A stretch of DNA of 64,000 nt from Flavobacterium alkalisoli (GCF_008000935.1 NZ_CP042831.1:2170001-2234000); one strand, 5' to 3'. Counted from the first letter of the stretch, positions 36,302-46,164 are shown. The notes: generated by a model from the letters alone, not told the origin. Numbers and translations are program-made.

Positions 36302-37073
36302 GGTTCTGTCGCATCTACACATATGTTTTACCTTTGGTCTTTAAAATCTTTATTTCATGAATATCAAAGGTCATTGCTATCCGAAATCCATAATTCTTCA
36401 GGCCGTATATTTTAAGCTTAGGTTTACTCTGAGCTACCGGGATGTTGAAGATATAATGAAGATTCGCGGCATTCAGGTTGACCATGCTACGATTCAGCGC
36501 TGGGTGTATAAGTTTACACCATTTATTGAGTTGCAAATGAAAAAGAGAAAACTTTTAGTTGGGACGAGTTGGAGAATGGATGAAACATATATTAAAGTGA
36601 AAGGTGTTTGGTTTTATCTGTACAGGGCAGTTGACAAATCAGGCAATACAGTTGATTTTCTGTTGACCAGGAAAAGGCAGAGGATGAGTGCCCAATCTTT
36701 TTTAATCAAAGCGATTACTAATAATTGTAAACCAAGAGTCATCAATATAGATAAAAGTGTTTCCAATACTGGGGCTATCAAGGTTTATAATAAACGTTCG
36801 TTCTCTAAAATTAAAATCCGTCAATGTAAATATCTTAATAACATTGTGGAGCAAGATCATCGTTTTATAAAATGGAGAATACAAAACAGCTTAGGCTTTA
36901 AAAGTTTTGAATCAGCTAAGAGAACATTGAGTGGAATAGAAGTTATACATATGTTGAGAAAGAATCAGATGATTAATCCTGGGACAACTATGTTCAAATC
37001 ATTCTGCAAACTGGCAGCATAAAGTTATAGTACTCGAATTTCTTGGATTTTAACAAACAGATGTGACAGAACC
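36302..37073 (+). mobile_element. IS6-family insertion sequence
   Basis: Terminal inverted repeats GGTTCTGTCGCATCT (from 36302) and the complement of AGATGTGACAGAACC (to 37073) enclose one transposase gene; the flanking bases extend the match to TTGGTTCTGTC/GACAGAACCAA. The length of about 770 bp fits the family. The 8 bp on each side do not match, so there is no visible target duplication. This suggests an older insertion or recombination between copies. Confidence 0.88.
36357..37022 (+). CDS. IS6-family DDE transposase
   Basis: A 221-residue transposase. It opens with a helix-turn-helix region (YRDVEDIMKIRGIQVDHATIQRWV) and carries the DDE catalytic triad: Asp in WRMDETYIKV, Asp in VINIDKSVSNT, and Glu in NIVEQDHRFIK. 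The W.YLYRAVDKSGNTVDF segment is characteristic of the family. It is intact in frame and full length, so it may be active. IS6 elements move by replicative transposition and often mediate the deletions and fusions seen further right. Confidence 0.92.
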   Translation: MNIKGHCYPKSIILQAVYFKLRFTLSYRDVEDIMKIRGIQVDHATIQRWVYKFTPFIELQMKKRKLLVGTSWRMDETYIKVKGVWFYLYRAVDKSGNTVDFLLTRKRQRMSAQSFLIKAITNNCKPRVINIDKSVSNTGAIKVYNKRSFSKIKIRQCKYLNNIVEQDHRFIKWRIQNSLGFKSFESAKRTLSGIEVIHMLRKNQMINPGTTMFKSFCKLAA

Positions 37074-37161
37074 AATCTGTTAACTTATAGAAGTATTAAA
37101 ATGTTTGTTTTTCTATTTTATTTCAGTTACTTTAGAAAATAAAGCATAGTGATAAACTGAA

Positions 37162-40100
37162 ATGAGCACAACAGATTTACAGAAAGAGTTTAAGAGTCTG
37201 TTATCGGAAGATTTTGAATTATTTGAATGGCTTACGCAGGATTCCCTCGATGGGATATGGTATTGTGACCTGTTTCAAATAGGAAACTTATGGATAAATG
37301 ATGTCTTTTGGAAGTCTATTGGTCATAGCGCGCCACCTTCAGGTCATGTTTTTGATAAATGGAGTATGTGTATCAACACTTTTGATAAGAACAAAGCCCT
37401 TGACCTGATGCACGCTGCCCGTGAAGAACCCCGTAAAGGGTTTAAGGGCGATTTTATGTATACCGATGATAAGGGCTATTCCATTGTACTTCACTCTGTA
37501 GGCAAGGTAATTTTTGATTCCGGCAAGAGGGCCTCCAGACTGGTTGTGAAACATTACAAGCGGCGTAATGTTAAGCAGCAAAAACTGCTGGTTGAGCTTG
37601 AGAAGCTGAAAAAATTAAGGGTCATATTAAATGAAACCAACAGAGTAGCCAAGGTAGGCGGGTGGGAAGTTGATGTGACCGTTCAGAAAATCAGTTGGAC
37701 AAAAGTTACAAAGGAGATTCATGAGGTACCCCAGAGTTTTGAGCCGGATATTGAATCGGCCATTAACTTCTATGAGCAGGGATGGAGTCGTGATGCCATC
37801 AGTAATCTTTTTGCTGAGGCCATTGAATACGGAAAACCATTTGATGTTGAGTTAAGAATAATCACTGCAAAAAACAATTGCCGCTGGGTCAGGGTAATTG
37901 GACGTCCGGTGCAGGAAAATGGAAAAAGTATAAGGGTATACGGGGCATTCCAGGATATAACCGAACGAAAGGAGAGAGAAATAGAATACCGAAATATCAG
38001 GGAGCGCTTTGAGATTATTTTCAACAGTTCTCCGGTAGGCATATTACTGATTAACAGTAATGATAACCTGCTGTTGATCAATCCATCGGGCATTAAAATA
38101 TTCGGCCTTGAAAATCTGAGCAAGGACCAGCTGTTAAAGGTAACGCGAAACAGCCATATACATCCTGAGGATCTGCCAAAGGCGGAAGAACAAAGAAAAC
38201 TGCTGCTACAGGGAAAAATTAGTGAATATACTCTTGAAAGCCGGTTTTTCAGGCCAAATGGAGAAATAATATGGTGTAGGACCTTTACTGCTATTGCCTA
38301 TCCTGAGAATAGCGAGGATTATCTTATAACGGTACAGATAGAGGACATTACTGAAGCCAAATTACTAGAAGAGCAATCGCTAGAGAATGCACAGCGTTTT
38401 CGCAGTGCTTTTGAGTATTCCCCTAACGGGATGGCACTGGTGGGGCTTGACGGGAGCTGGCTGATGGTCAATAATGTCCTCTCCGGCATGCTTGGCTATA
38501 AAAGAAGAGAATTCCTGAAATTACGGTTTCAGGAAATGACCCATCAGGACGACCTGGATCTGGACCTGAGGCTTCTCTCAGAAGTGATAAGGGGGAAACG
38601 CTCCGGCTACAGTATTGAGAAGCGGTATATACATAAAAGTGGAGAGATCGTTTACGGATTACTGAATGTTTCCTTAATCCGCGACAAGAACAATACACCT
38701 CAGTATTTCATCTCTCAGATCAGCGATATAACTTCCCGCGTATTGGCAGGAAAGGAACTGGAAAGGAGCTTAAACGATTTGAGGACCCTTCTAAATGCCA
38801 CGACTCAGGTTTCAATTATAGAGACCGATCTAAATGGAATTATATATAAGTTCAATAAAGGCGCTGAGAATCTTTTGCGCTACAGTTCCGATGAGGTCGT
38901 GGGCAAGATGGATATCAAAGCTCTACATGATAAGAAGGAAATTATCCGCCGGGCAAAAGAACTATCAGACGAATACCAAGAGGCAGTGGCGATCGATGAT
39001 GTTTTTATCTACAAGGCCAAAAGGGGTAAGCATGATTCCCATGAATGGACTTACATCAGAAAGGACGGAACCCTGTTTCCCGTGCAGCTGGTTATTACCG
39101 CGGTAAGGGATGAGAATGAGGAGATTTCCGGTTATGTCGCCATTGGAACTGATATTTCTGAGCTTAAGGAAATGGAAAAATCTTTGTTAAGTGAAAAAAT
39201 AAGGGCGGAAGCTGCCAACAGATCCAAATCGGAATTCCTGGCTAATATGAGCCATGAGATTAGGACTCCTTTAAATGGTGTGATAGGATTTACCGATTTA
39301 CTGATGACTACCGAGCTGAATGAAACTCAGGGTACGTATATGCAGATGGTGAATACATCCGCACATTCTCTACTTGATCTGATTAACGACATCCTGGATT
39401 TCTCTAAAATAGAAGCCGGTAAGTTGGAGTTGTATCTGGAGGAAACGGACCTTATTGAACTATGCAGCCAGACCATTGATATTATTAAGCACGCGGCCCA
39501 CTCAAAAAATCTTGAACTGTTACTGGATGTTTCGCCAAATATTTCCAGATTTGTTTATGCGGATGCGGTACGATTAAGACAGATATTGATCAATCTTTTG
39601 AATAATGCAATTAAATTTACTGAAAAAGGAGAAGTAGAGCTTAGAGTGCGCAATGAGGCTATCGGGAATAATGAAAATGAAATGCTCTTTGAATTTTCAA
39701 TACGGGATACAGGGATAGGGATAGCTCCTCATAACCTGCAGAAAATATTTAATGCTTTTGATCAGGAAGATGCCTCCACCACCCGAAAATACGGAGGTAC
39801 CGGTCTGGGCATCACGATCAGTAACAGGCTGCTGGAACTTATGGATAGCAGGCTTGAGGTAAAAAGTGAACCAAACAGCGGGAGTGTTTTTTCATTTAGG
39901 GTAAGGTTTAAAACACTTACTGGAAAGAGTACAATCGAAGAAAAAGCGGCAAACATCAGCAATGTTCTTATTGTTGATGACAACGTAAATAACCGTACTA
40001 TTTTAAGGGATATGCTTGCTTTCGGAGAGATCGCTTCGGTAAGTGCGGAGAATGGTATAGAAGCCCTTGAAGTCCTGGAGAGCAGAAACGATTTCGACCT

Positions 40101-40761
40101 CGCTATTATTGATTATAATATGCCTTACCTCAACGGACTTGATCTTATAAGGCATATCAGGGAAAAGTTTGATATCGATAAAGAGATGCTGCCTGTAATA
40201 TTACTTCACAGTTCAATTATTGACAGTTTGACCCTTGATTTATACAAACAACTTGATATTAAATTTGAGGTTGCCAAACCGATAAACATAGACAGGTTAT
40301 TTGAACTTATCAGCAGAATCACTAAGAAGAATGGCAGTAATGGTCAGGAAATGACAGGCACCTTCGTTAAAGATGAAGGCAGCGTGTTTAACATTATGGT
40401 AGCGGAAGACAACCCTGTAAATCAGTTTCTTGCCAAGAGCATAATACAAAAGATATTGCCCAAGGCTATTGTTTTAGTAGCCGAAGATGGTGAAAAAGCG
40501 GTAAAAATGTATCAGAAGAATGCGCCTGACCTCATATTTATGGATATACAGATGCCGGTAATGAGTGGTTTTGACGCCAGCAGGCAAATCAGGAAATTTG
40601 AAAAAGCAGGTACAAGAATACCTATTATCGCCTTAACCGCCAGAACTCTCAAAGGAGAACGTGAACGCTGTCTTGAGGCAGGAATGGATGATTATATTAC
40701 CAAGCCTATACTTTTTGATACTATAAAAGCCATTGCAGAAAAGTATTTGTTGAAAGATTGA
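37162..40761 (+). CDS. Multi-PAS hybrid histidine kinase with two receiver domains
   Basis: A 1199-residue cytosolic-looking sensor kinase without clear transmembrane helices. After an N-terminal segment (1-145) come about four PAS/PAC units (about 150-275, 280-395, 410-530, 540-680; markers YGAFQDITERKE, VQIEDITEAK, ISQISDITSR, AIGTDISELK). Then HisKA with His698 in SHEIRTPLNG, HATPase (NLLNNAIKFTEKG, DTGIGIA, GGTGLGITIS), receiver 1 with Asp984 in IIDYNMPYLNG, and receiver 2 with Asp1128 in FMDIQMPVMSG ending near residue 1199. It has no output domain, so it would pass phosphate to a separate partner, not visible next to it. It follows IS6 by 90 bp. Confidence 0.94.
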   Translation: MSTTDLQKEFKSLLSEDFELFEWLTQDSLDGIWYCDLFQIGNLWINDVFWKSIGHSAPPSGHVFDKWSMCINTFDKNKALDLMHAAREEPRKGFKGDFMYTDDKGYSIVLHSVGKVIFDSGKRASRLVVKHYKRRNVKQQKLLVELEKLKKLRVILNETNRVAKVGGWEVDVTVQKISWTKVTKEIHEVPQSFEPDIESAINFYEQGWSRDAISNLFAEAIEYGKPFDVELRIITAKNNCRWVRVIGRPVQENGKSIRVYGAFQDITERKEREIEYRNIRERFEIIFNSSPVGILLINSNDNLLLINPSGIKIFGLENLSKDQLLKVTRNSHIHPEDLPKAEEQRKLLLQGKISEYTLESRFFRPNGEIIWCRTFTAIAYPENSEDYLITVQIEDITEAKLLEEQSLENAQRFRSAFEYSPNGMALVGLDGSWLMVNNVLSGMLGYKRREFLKLRFQEMTHQDDLDLDLRLLSEVIRGKRSGYSIEKRYIHKSGEIVYGLLNVSLIRDKNNTPQYFISQISDITSRVLAGKELERSLNDLRTLLNATTQVSIIETDLNGIIYKFNKGAENLLRYSSDEVVGKMDIKALHDKKEIIRRAKELSDEYQEAVAIDDVFIYKAKRGKHDSHEWTYIRKDGTLFPVQLVITAVRDENEEISGYVAIGTDISELKEMEKSLLSEKIRAEAANRSKSEFLANMSHEIRTPLNGVIGFTDLLMTTELNETQGTYMQMVNTSAHSLLDLINDILDFSKIEAGKLELYLEETDLIELCSQTIDIIKHAAHSKNLELLLDVSPNISRFVYADAVRLRQILINLLNNAIKFTEKGEVELRVRNEAIGNNENEMLFEFSIRDTGIGIAPHNLQKIFNAFDQEDASTTRKYGGTGLGITISNRLLELMDSRLEVKSEPNSGSVFSFRVRFKTLTGKSTIEEKAANISNVLIVDDNVNNRTILRDMLAFGEIASVSAENGIEALEVLESRNDFDLAIIDYNMPYLNGLDLIRHIREKFDIDKEMLPVILLHSSIIDSLTLDLYKQLDIKFEVAKPINIDRLFELISRITKKNGSNGQEMTGTFVKDEGSVFNIMVAEDNPVNQFLAKSIIQKILPKAIVLVAEDGEKAVKMYQKNAPDLIFMDIQMPVMSGFDASRQIRKFEKAGTRIPIIALTARTLKGERERCLEAGMDDYITKPILFDTIKAIAEKYLLKD

Positions 40762-40849
40762 GAAACGTCCGGAAACTTTAGGTTTTACTGTTATTTGTTT
40801 TATAATATGAGGTTCATAAATACCATGTTAATTGAATATTAAGAAAAGA

Positions 40850-40891
40850 AAAGCCCTGCCGACCTTGCCCCAAAGTATGAAACAGGGCTTT
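40850..40891 (+). terminator. Terminator of the hybrid kinase gene
   Basis: AAAGCCCTG (40850-40858) pairs with CAGGGCTTT (40883-40891) across a long loop, about 90 bp after the kinase stop. Confidence 0.6.
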
Positions 40892-41665
40892 AATAACCAA
40901 TAATTAATTTTGTTATGTAAACTAAAGGTACTAAACTGAAGTTTAACAACCAAATTTTTATATGTGATTACCAGTCAAGAATGTTCAAATAATGATTCTA
41001 TCAAAGAAGAAATTCAAAAATTTGATTATAGTATCACATAATCAGAATAGAGCAGTTCTTTATAACTGTGCGGGTACAATCATACGGATGACGGATTGCT
41101 TCCCACTCTCTTAAGCAAGTTATGCGACAGGGTAGTACTGACTACCTATTTGCTATCTTTTGCAAAATAACAGCGAGCAGTAGTAAATTACTTTACAGGC
41201 CTACAAGTGATATTATGCGAAATGGTACTTAAGTATTTTCTGCATTGCCATGACAGACGAGCTTCATGGTGCTGTTTAGTGATTGTTATTTCGGATGCTC
41301 TTGATTCCGTTTGTACTTTCTCCGGCAGTTTTCTCTCTTACCTTCTCCCGATGGTAAAAAACAAACAGGGAAAAGTACCAATAGAATACCAGACAATCTG
41401 TTGGATCAGGAATATCCTTAAGACTTTTACATGATTTGGTTTTATGCCTGAATTGATGATCATCAACTCTATAATAGGAAGATTCTGGGAAAGCGTAACT
41501 GACTTCTTGTTTTATAAAAATGATGTCTTAACTGTCTCAGCGGACTTTTTAACGATTTTTAAATAATTTTAATCGATTAAAAAGTGCTAACATCTGTTAT
41601 TAAGAATTTTCAGATTATATTTAATCAGGTTTAGTAACATTCCTTAGCAGGAATAAGGTTTGGAG

Positions 41666-41690
41666 CAGGGAAGGAATTCCCTGTTTTTAT
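41666..41690 (+). terminator. Orphan hairpin terminator
   Basis: CAGGGAA and TTCCCTG form a 7-bp stem with a 4-nt loop and are followed by TTTTTAT. No gene lies directly upstream, so it may terminate a lost gene or an unrecognised short transcript. Confidence 0.65.
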
Positions 41691-42027
41691 TATAATATTT
41701 ATTCTGTTTTTAGAACAATGAAGTAAATTCCAGAAATGCCGGAACTTTTATTGATTACTTAGAATTTTTTTAATTTACAATGGTTACAAACCTTCAACTA
41801 CAAATCAACACGCCTGAAATGGTAACACCCGATATACATCCAAAACCTCGAATGAAGCATCTTTTTACTTTTCTTATAAACGAAGGTTAAATCGGTTGCA
41901 CCTCTTTCAAAGGGGAACTAAGGAATAAATAGTTGTCTTAGATTCTATTTCCGATAAATTCACTACTTTTAGTTATCCAAAGCGTACTGATTAAAAATCA
42001 CTTTACCGACTGTTTAAATGAAGCATT

Positions 42028-42225
42028 ATGAAAAAGTGTATTTTAATATTGTCATTCTTGGGGGCTGTTATAAGTGGCTTTTTTCTGATTATCGTACTTG
42101 CCTACCTGTACACAACCGCTCAGTGGCTGATGTTCTTTATGCTGTTTATCATTTTTATAATTTCGATTATAAATTTCCTGCTTTATCTCTATCTGATTAT
42201 ACGGTCTAGGAAAAGTAAAAGGTAG
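42028..42225 (+). CDS. Small two-helix membrane protein
   Basis: A 65-residue ORF starting MKKCILILSFLGAVISGFFL, with two hydrophobic stretches and a basic tail RSRKSKR, the pattern of a small inner-membrane protein. No family is recognised. It lies alone between a gene-poor stretch and an SPW pseudogene. The charge pattern (positive-inside tail) favours it being real; the lack of a clear ribosome site does not. Confidence 0.4.
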   Translation: MKKCILILSFLGAVISGFFLIIVLAYLYTTAQWLMFFMLFIIFIISIINFLLYLYLIIRSRKSKR

Positions 42226-42337
42226 CTGTTATTAACGAGATTGACTTTGTTATTGAATTTCTTATACTAGGGCTTACTGAAATGATGTAATGTTTACTCT
42301 TTATTAATTCAATAATTTTGTATATAAATTTATTACC

Positions 42338-42635
42338 GTGGGAAAGCGAGGCGCCACAGCACGCGGATACATTGACTACATCATAGGTGTTTTTTTAGCA
42401 GCAGCGTCCTGGATTTTGGGTTGATATCGGGAATACGGAAAGTGATATCTTTTATATAATTGGCATGGTTGTTTTGCTTTACAGTCTTTTTACTAATTAT
42501 AACCGGGTGTCCTTTGCGTGATTTCCATATCTGACCCCGCATGTCATTTCAGGTTTGACTCTGGCGGGCTCACCCTGGCTTTTTGATTTTGCAGACCGGG
42601 TATTTCTTCCGCATCTTGCACTTGGATACCGGTAA
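42338..42635 (+). pseudogene. SPW-repeat membrane protein, degraded
   Basis: Pieces of a two-repeat SPW protein are readable: YIDYIIGVFLAAASWILG, then in another frame DIFYIIGMVVLLYSLFTNYN, then after an in-frame TGA (VSFA-stop) PHVISGLTLAGSPWLFDFADRV to a TAA. The family motif is D-x-x-x-G-x-x-L-x-x-(A/S)PW-x-x-G-F. So one frameshift near 42420 and at least one internal stop have inactivated it, and the end may be truncated. Function of intact SPW proteins is unknown; they are small membrane proteins often found near stress genes. Confidence 0.7.
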
Positions 42636-42764
42636 TTGCAGCTGCACGATAATAGAACCGTTTAAAGGGTCGGCTAAAGCTGTATTCAGGCAGGATTGAC
42701 GGACTACAGTGGGGAATAAAGTCCAATATTGTTGCCGCTGAAGTAAGCAGCGTCAATGGAGCTG

Positions 42765-42995
42765 CTATTCCGGTAATGCCTGCTTTGCGGCCCGGTCAAT
42801 AGCAAATAATTCCTTTACCACATTTTCGGTATAACTATCGGGTTTATGTACTTCTTTCCATTTTTTAAATCCCAAATAGCTGGCCAGATGATATTGATGT
42901 TTTATTTCATTCATCTTTTCCCTGCGACTGTATACATTTTGTTTTATGGGTTCAAGATTTAAAAATGTCTTTGTTTTTTCTATAAGATTCCGCAT
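42765..42995 (-). CDS. Small hypothetical protein
   Basis: A 76-residue charged, helical protein (IEKTKTFLNLEPIKQNVYSRREKMNEIKHQ... split here to its key parts: NVYSRREKMNEIKHQYHL and YTENVVKELFAIDRAAKQ). No signal or membrane helix. Codon use and start look acceptable. I do not recognise a family. It is upstream-adjacent to the SPW remnant and opposite in strand. Confidence 0.45.
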   Translation of the reverse strand: MRNLIEKTKTFLNLEPIKQNVYSRREKMNEIKHQYHLASYLGFKKWKEVHKPDSYTENVVKELFAIDRAAKQALPE

Positions 42996-43100
42996 GACCG
43001 TATAATATTAGTGACTGTATAGGTTGTTAGCCTAAAGATACTTATTTTTCAGCTGTTTTTATGCAATAGGATGTGTCACAATCTTTGGGATTATTTCCGT

Positions 43101-43580
43101 TTAATCTTCTGATTTTATTTTTGTCTGGTCATTCTCTTTCAATTGTTCTGCAATCCCAATCAGCAATCCTTCAACTCCACGAATGTAGCAGAGCCGGTAG
43201 ATATTCTCATATTGGACTATTTCGCCTACAAGTTTCGCTCCTTGCCTGATAAGCCTGGACACTAACTCTTCGAGATTATCCACTTTGAACATTACCCGTA
43301 AATAACCAAGGGAATTCACAGGTGCCTTCCTATGGTCTGATATAGTTGCAGGTGAGAGAAACTTTGAAATTTCAAGCCGACTGCATCCGTCAGGAGTAAC
43401 CATCATCGCAACTTCTACGGACTGATTTCCAAGCCCTGTCACTTGTCCTGCCCAAATGCCCTCCACCATTCCGCGTCCTTCAAGAGTCAAACCTATTTCT
43501 TCAAAAAATAAAATGGCATTGTCAAGGTTTTCAACAACAATACCAATATTATTCATTTCAACCAATTTATTTTTTTTCAT
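43101..43580 (-). CDS. VOC-superfamily (glyoxalase-like) protein
   Basis: A 159-residue protein with the paired beta-alpha-beta-beta-beta fold signature: NNIGIVVENLDNAILFFEEIGL at the start, then RLEISKFLSP, LGYLRVMFKVDNLEELVSRLIRQGAKLV, and YRLCYIRGVEGLLIGIAEQL at the end. Metal-ligand positions (Glu in RLEISKF and Glu in VEGLLIGIAE) are plausible. Substrate cannot be read; such proteins range from glyoxalases to dioxygenases and resistance proteins. It is monocistronic in appearance. Confidence 0.85.
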   Translation of the reverse strand: MKKNKLVEMNNIGIVVENLDNAILFFEEIGLTLEGRGMVEGIWAGQVTGLGNQSVEVAMMVTPDGCSRLEISKFLSPATISDHRKAPVNSLGYLRVMFKVDNLEELVSRLIRQGAKLVGEIVQYENIYRLCYIRGVEGLLIGIAEQLKENDQTKIKSED

Positions 43581-43802
43581 ATTTTGATTTTACTGTCCCA
43601 CCAGATCTCTTTGCCTTTTAATGTTGCCCGTTCGTTATTTTGTGTCGTAATACACATGGAATTATTGCTTTCGTTCGATTTTTTTTATCTGATATGTTGT
43701 ACCATTTAAAGCCAGGCATTTCCCAATTTTTCAGGTGGCCAGCACTAATAGACCAGCCCTTTTACTGGCCTAAAATGCGTGGGCACTGTGCTTTATAATG
43801 GG

Positions 43803-44012
43803 TTATCCCTCCCCATCCAACTGAAAGCTTATTTTGCAATCCATCCTCCATGAGGTGATTTTTCCGTGTACTACTACCGCATTCAGATTTTTAACCCATA
43901 TGGATCTGATACCGTGTAATGATTTACTAGCTGTGGTTATCGCTTTTTGGGCTGCATCGTCCCATCCTTTATCCGATTCTGCAAGAACCTCTATTACTTT
44001 AAGTGTTGCCAT
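43803..44012 (-). CDS. Dodecin family flavin-binding protein
   Basis: A 69-residue protein matching dodecin: KVIEVLAESDKGWDDAAQKAI, ASKSLHGIRSIWVKNLNAVV, and KISFQLDGEG. Dodecins assemble as dodecamers that bind flavins and buffer them against side reactions. The central Trp that stacks the flavin corresponds to Trp in SIWVKN. It is a complete, intact small gene. Confidence 0.9.
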   Translation of the reverse strand: MATLKVIEVLAESDKGWDDAAQKAITTASKSLHGIRSIWVKNLNAVVVHGKITSWRMDCKISFQLDGEG

Positions 44013-44863
44013 GATTTTTAATTTTTAATGATTTAAATAACTTTTTGAGTTGTGCTGGTTGGGTCATTTAAAAGGGGCGGATATTCCAAAATTAGCTGAC
44101 CCTTAGATGTGGGCCGTTCGATAAACTAGGGGGTATTGAGAATTTGCTAGCGGGAAGGTCCGGATGATTCCCCGAACCCGGTCATTGTTACCTAAAGATA
44201 TTCAATCTCTAGTGGCCATCTTTAATTGGGGAGAAGTCTGCCATCAAAGATACTACTAATTAAAATTAACGATTTACTCTGTATTGTTAATTAGCAAAAA
44301 AATAACAATATTTTACCTACACTTTGTGTTGTTGGCTTTGTCTTTTGCTTATTTTCGGTTTATAGCTCCTTATTTAGCGGACCGATTACCCTCTGACAGT
44401 ATTTTATTCTCCTCCCCACAGGCTTTTTCTCTGTTGCAATTGGTTTCTTCCGTAAGATGAAGACAAAAAAAGGAATAGTATATCGTTATTCTCCCGTGTC
44501 CGATGCGGGTACATCTTACCCTGCTAAAAGACAGTATCACAGTTGTTGGATAATGCCAAGGTGAGTCCCGAACAATCTCGGCAGGCAGCTTTTTCCTAAA
44601 GTCAGTTGGGGATATACAAATCCATTGCTCCTATTAACCGTGTAAACCTTTTTTCAGGCCCAAACAGGGAAAGCTCTATTTTATATTTTATCGGGCTTTT
44701 CAGTCCTTAGCTGAACAAAATGATATCCATTAAGGGAGACCAGATAGTTCGTTTATAAACAGGTTAAAATTTTGATAAATACGACATGTCCCCTTGCTAA
44801 AAGGATTACCTTCGTTAAATTTGAGCGGGCTATAGCTAGGTAAGGTGGGTTATAGTCCTTTCT

Positions 44864-44884
44864 AAAAGGCAGGTCCTGCCTTTT
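44864..44884. terminator. Compact palindromic hairpin
   Basis: AAAAGGCAGG and CCTGCCTTTT flank a single T, giving a nearly perfect hairpin with T-rich 3' ends on both strands. It is the first of two tandem hairpins. Confidence 0.55.
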
Positions 44885-44895
44885 GTTTGCTATAA

Positions 44896-44926
44896 AATAA
44901 GCCCTGCACTAATTGCAGGGCTTATT
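44896..44926 (-). terminator. Terminator of the histone H1-like gene
   Basis: AATAAGCCCTGCA (44896-44908) and TGCAGGGCTTATT (44914-44926) form a perfect 13-bp stem with a 5-nt loop. It lies 59 bp after the stop of the minus-strand gene. Confidence 0.75.
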
Positions 44927-44985
44927 AAAGTAGTCGATGTAATACTGTTGGATGCTTTTAAGAATGCAGTTTATACTGCCGGGTG

Positions 44986-45186
44986 CTATCCTGAAAAGCT
45001 TTGTACTGCATTATTTTTTTGCCTTTTCCATTGAAACTTTCGGAACTCCTTAAAAAGTTTACTTAGTTTAAGAGCCGATTTACGGACTCTGGTACCCGCT
45101 GCCTTATTGCCTTTTTCTGCCTGGAGCCCGCTTTCTGTTTTAAATATTTCCAGTTCTGTGTTGATTTTTTCAAGTAATGCGTTCAT
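44986..45186 (-). CDS. Histone H1-like DNA-binding protein
   Basis: A 66-residue basic, helical protein: MNALLEKINTELEIF at the start, then EKGNKAAGTRVRKSALKLSK and LFKEFRKFQWKRQK. This is the short Hc1/histone-H1-like type common in Bacteroidota, thought to bind and compact DNA. The lysine/arginine-rich middle is conserved; the C-terminus (NNAVQSFSG) departs from the usual basic tail. Confidence 0.8.
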   Translation of the reverse strand: MNALLEKINTELEIFKTESGLQAEKGNKAAGTRVRKSALKLSKLFKEFRKFQWKRQKNNAVQSFSG

Positions 45187-45282
45187 GTCGTAATTTATTA
45201 TGTTAATGTCAAAAATAGCGGTTTATGCTTTTAAGTGCTTTTTTTAGTACAGCTGTCCAAAATAGGGTACCGGCAATAAAAA

Positions 45283-45302
45283 AGCCCTGTGTAAACAGGG
45301 CT
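45283..45302 (-). terminator. Rho-independent terminator
   Basis: AGCCCTGT (45283-45290) and ACAGGGCT (45295-45302) pair; on the minus strand the hairpin is followed by a T-run. It ends the 45349-45642 gene. Confidence 0.8.
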
Positions 45303-45348
45303 AACGAAGTCCGGCTTTCGCCGATTGACAGTTATCACCGCTTATTAT

Positions 45349-45642
45349 TCAGGTTAAAAGTGTGTCTTTCCTAAACCAGAGTTTACTGAACTGTATCGAA
45401 AACAGGCAGTGTATTTTTTTCAGCATCTCTTCAAGAGTCCCGCTGCCCGAGATCTGAATAATACGTTTGGCAATCAGGTGAATGTGGCAGATGTATTCCT
45501 CCCACAAACATGAAAATTTTATAAAAAGCTTTGTATCTGTAACGTTTTTTGATTTTGACAGTATGTTGTGGAATCTGTGCTGATATATACCAAATAATCG
45601 TTCACATTCCTGCTCATAATGTCTAGTAACTGCTAAAGGCAA
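45349..45642 (-). CDS. Hypothetical helical protein
   Basis: A 97-residue protein rich in aromatic and helix-forming residues (HYEQECERLFGIYQHRFHNILS; LWEEYICHIHLIAKRIIQ; LKKIHCLFSIQFSKLWF). No signal peptide and no known motif. The clear terminator 46 bp after its stop supports a real transcript. Function unknown. Confidence 0.5.
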   Translation of the reverse strand: MPLAVTRHYEQECERLFGIYQHRFHNILSKSKNVTDTKLFIKFSCLWEEYICHIHLIAKRIIQISGSGTLEEMLKKIHCLFSIQFSKLWFRKDTLLT

Positions 45643-45858
45643 GGCTATAAATACTTTATATCAAAAGTAAAGTTCAAATCATAAATTCATTTTAAAGATT
45701 TTATAAACTTTTGCTAAAAAAGTAAATTTAAAGAGCGGGGTATTTAAGGAAATATAGGAATATCTATTAATAAACTTTTCTGAAGTTACCTGGAAAAGTT
45801 CGGTTTTGTAAGGGAATTTTTAATATATTTAGGTGTCTAAATTTAACAAAAGCATTAC

Positions 45859-46164
45859 ATGAGACTGCCGGAAAAAAAAGATCTTTTTTTACGGGAACTT
45901 TACAGGTTAAAAGACGAAGATAACTACCGTGACGTTACAAAAACCATCACGAGTGCTCATTTAGCCTTTCCCTCACTTTTGTCGGTGCGACGGATGATAG
46001 GCCAGCTCAAGGACAATGGGCTAATTGAGCTTTACAAAAGTAAGGGATTCTGGAGGGCAAAGCTGACCTGGGAGGGAATCGCATTTTGTGAGTCCACCTC
46101 CTTTGCTTATCCGGATCATCCTGTTATTGTTAGAGAGGAGCGTACCCGCAGGAGATTAAAATGA
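45859..46164 (+). CDS. Small winged-helix-like hypothetical protein
   Basis: A 101-residue protein: MRLPEKKDLFLRELYRLKDED, SVRRMIGQLKDNGLIELYKSKGFW and KLTWEGIAFCES. The ML/IGQLKDNGLIE segment followed by a beta-turn is what a winged helix-turn-helix would show, so DNA binding is plausible. It is preceded by TGTCTAAATTTAACA, similar to sequence upstream of the 7TM-AraC gene. No neighbours in its direction. Confidence 0.55.
   Translation: MRLPEKKDLFLRELYRLKDEDNYRDVTKTITSAHLAFPSLLSVRRMIGQLKDNGLIELYKSKGFWRAKLTWEGIAFCESTSFAYPDHPVIVREERTRRRLK

Larger units (their letters stand above)
40762..42027. other. Long gene-poor stretch after the hybrid kinase
   Basis: About 1.27 kb with no supported coding region. 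Two hairpin terminators are visible (40850-40891 and 41666-41690). The rest is AT-rich with frequent stops in all frames. An ORF of 75 codons at 41207-41434 lacks family features and a good ribosome site. Confidence 0.55.
44013..44985. other. Gene-free stretch between dodecin and histone H1-like genes
   Basis: About 970 bp in which I can support no gene on either strand. It ends with two compact hairpins (44864-44884 and 44896-44926). It may be decayed sequence. Confidence 0.5.

Noticed and set aside
41207..41434. Plus-strand ORF of 75 codons
   Set aside because: Composition and Cys/Phe-rich sequence look random; no context.
44864..44926. Two tandem hairpins considered as a CRISPR-like repeat
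   Set aside because: The hairpins differ in sequence and there is no spacer array; they are terminators.
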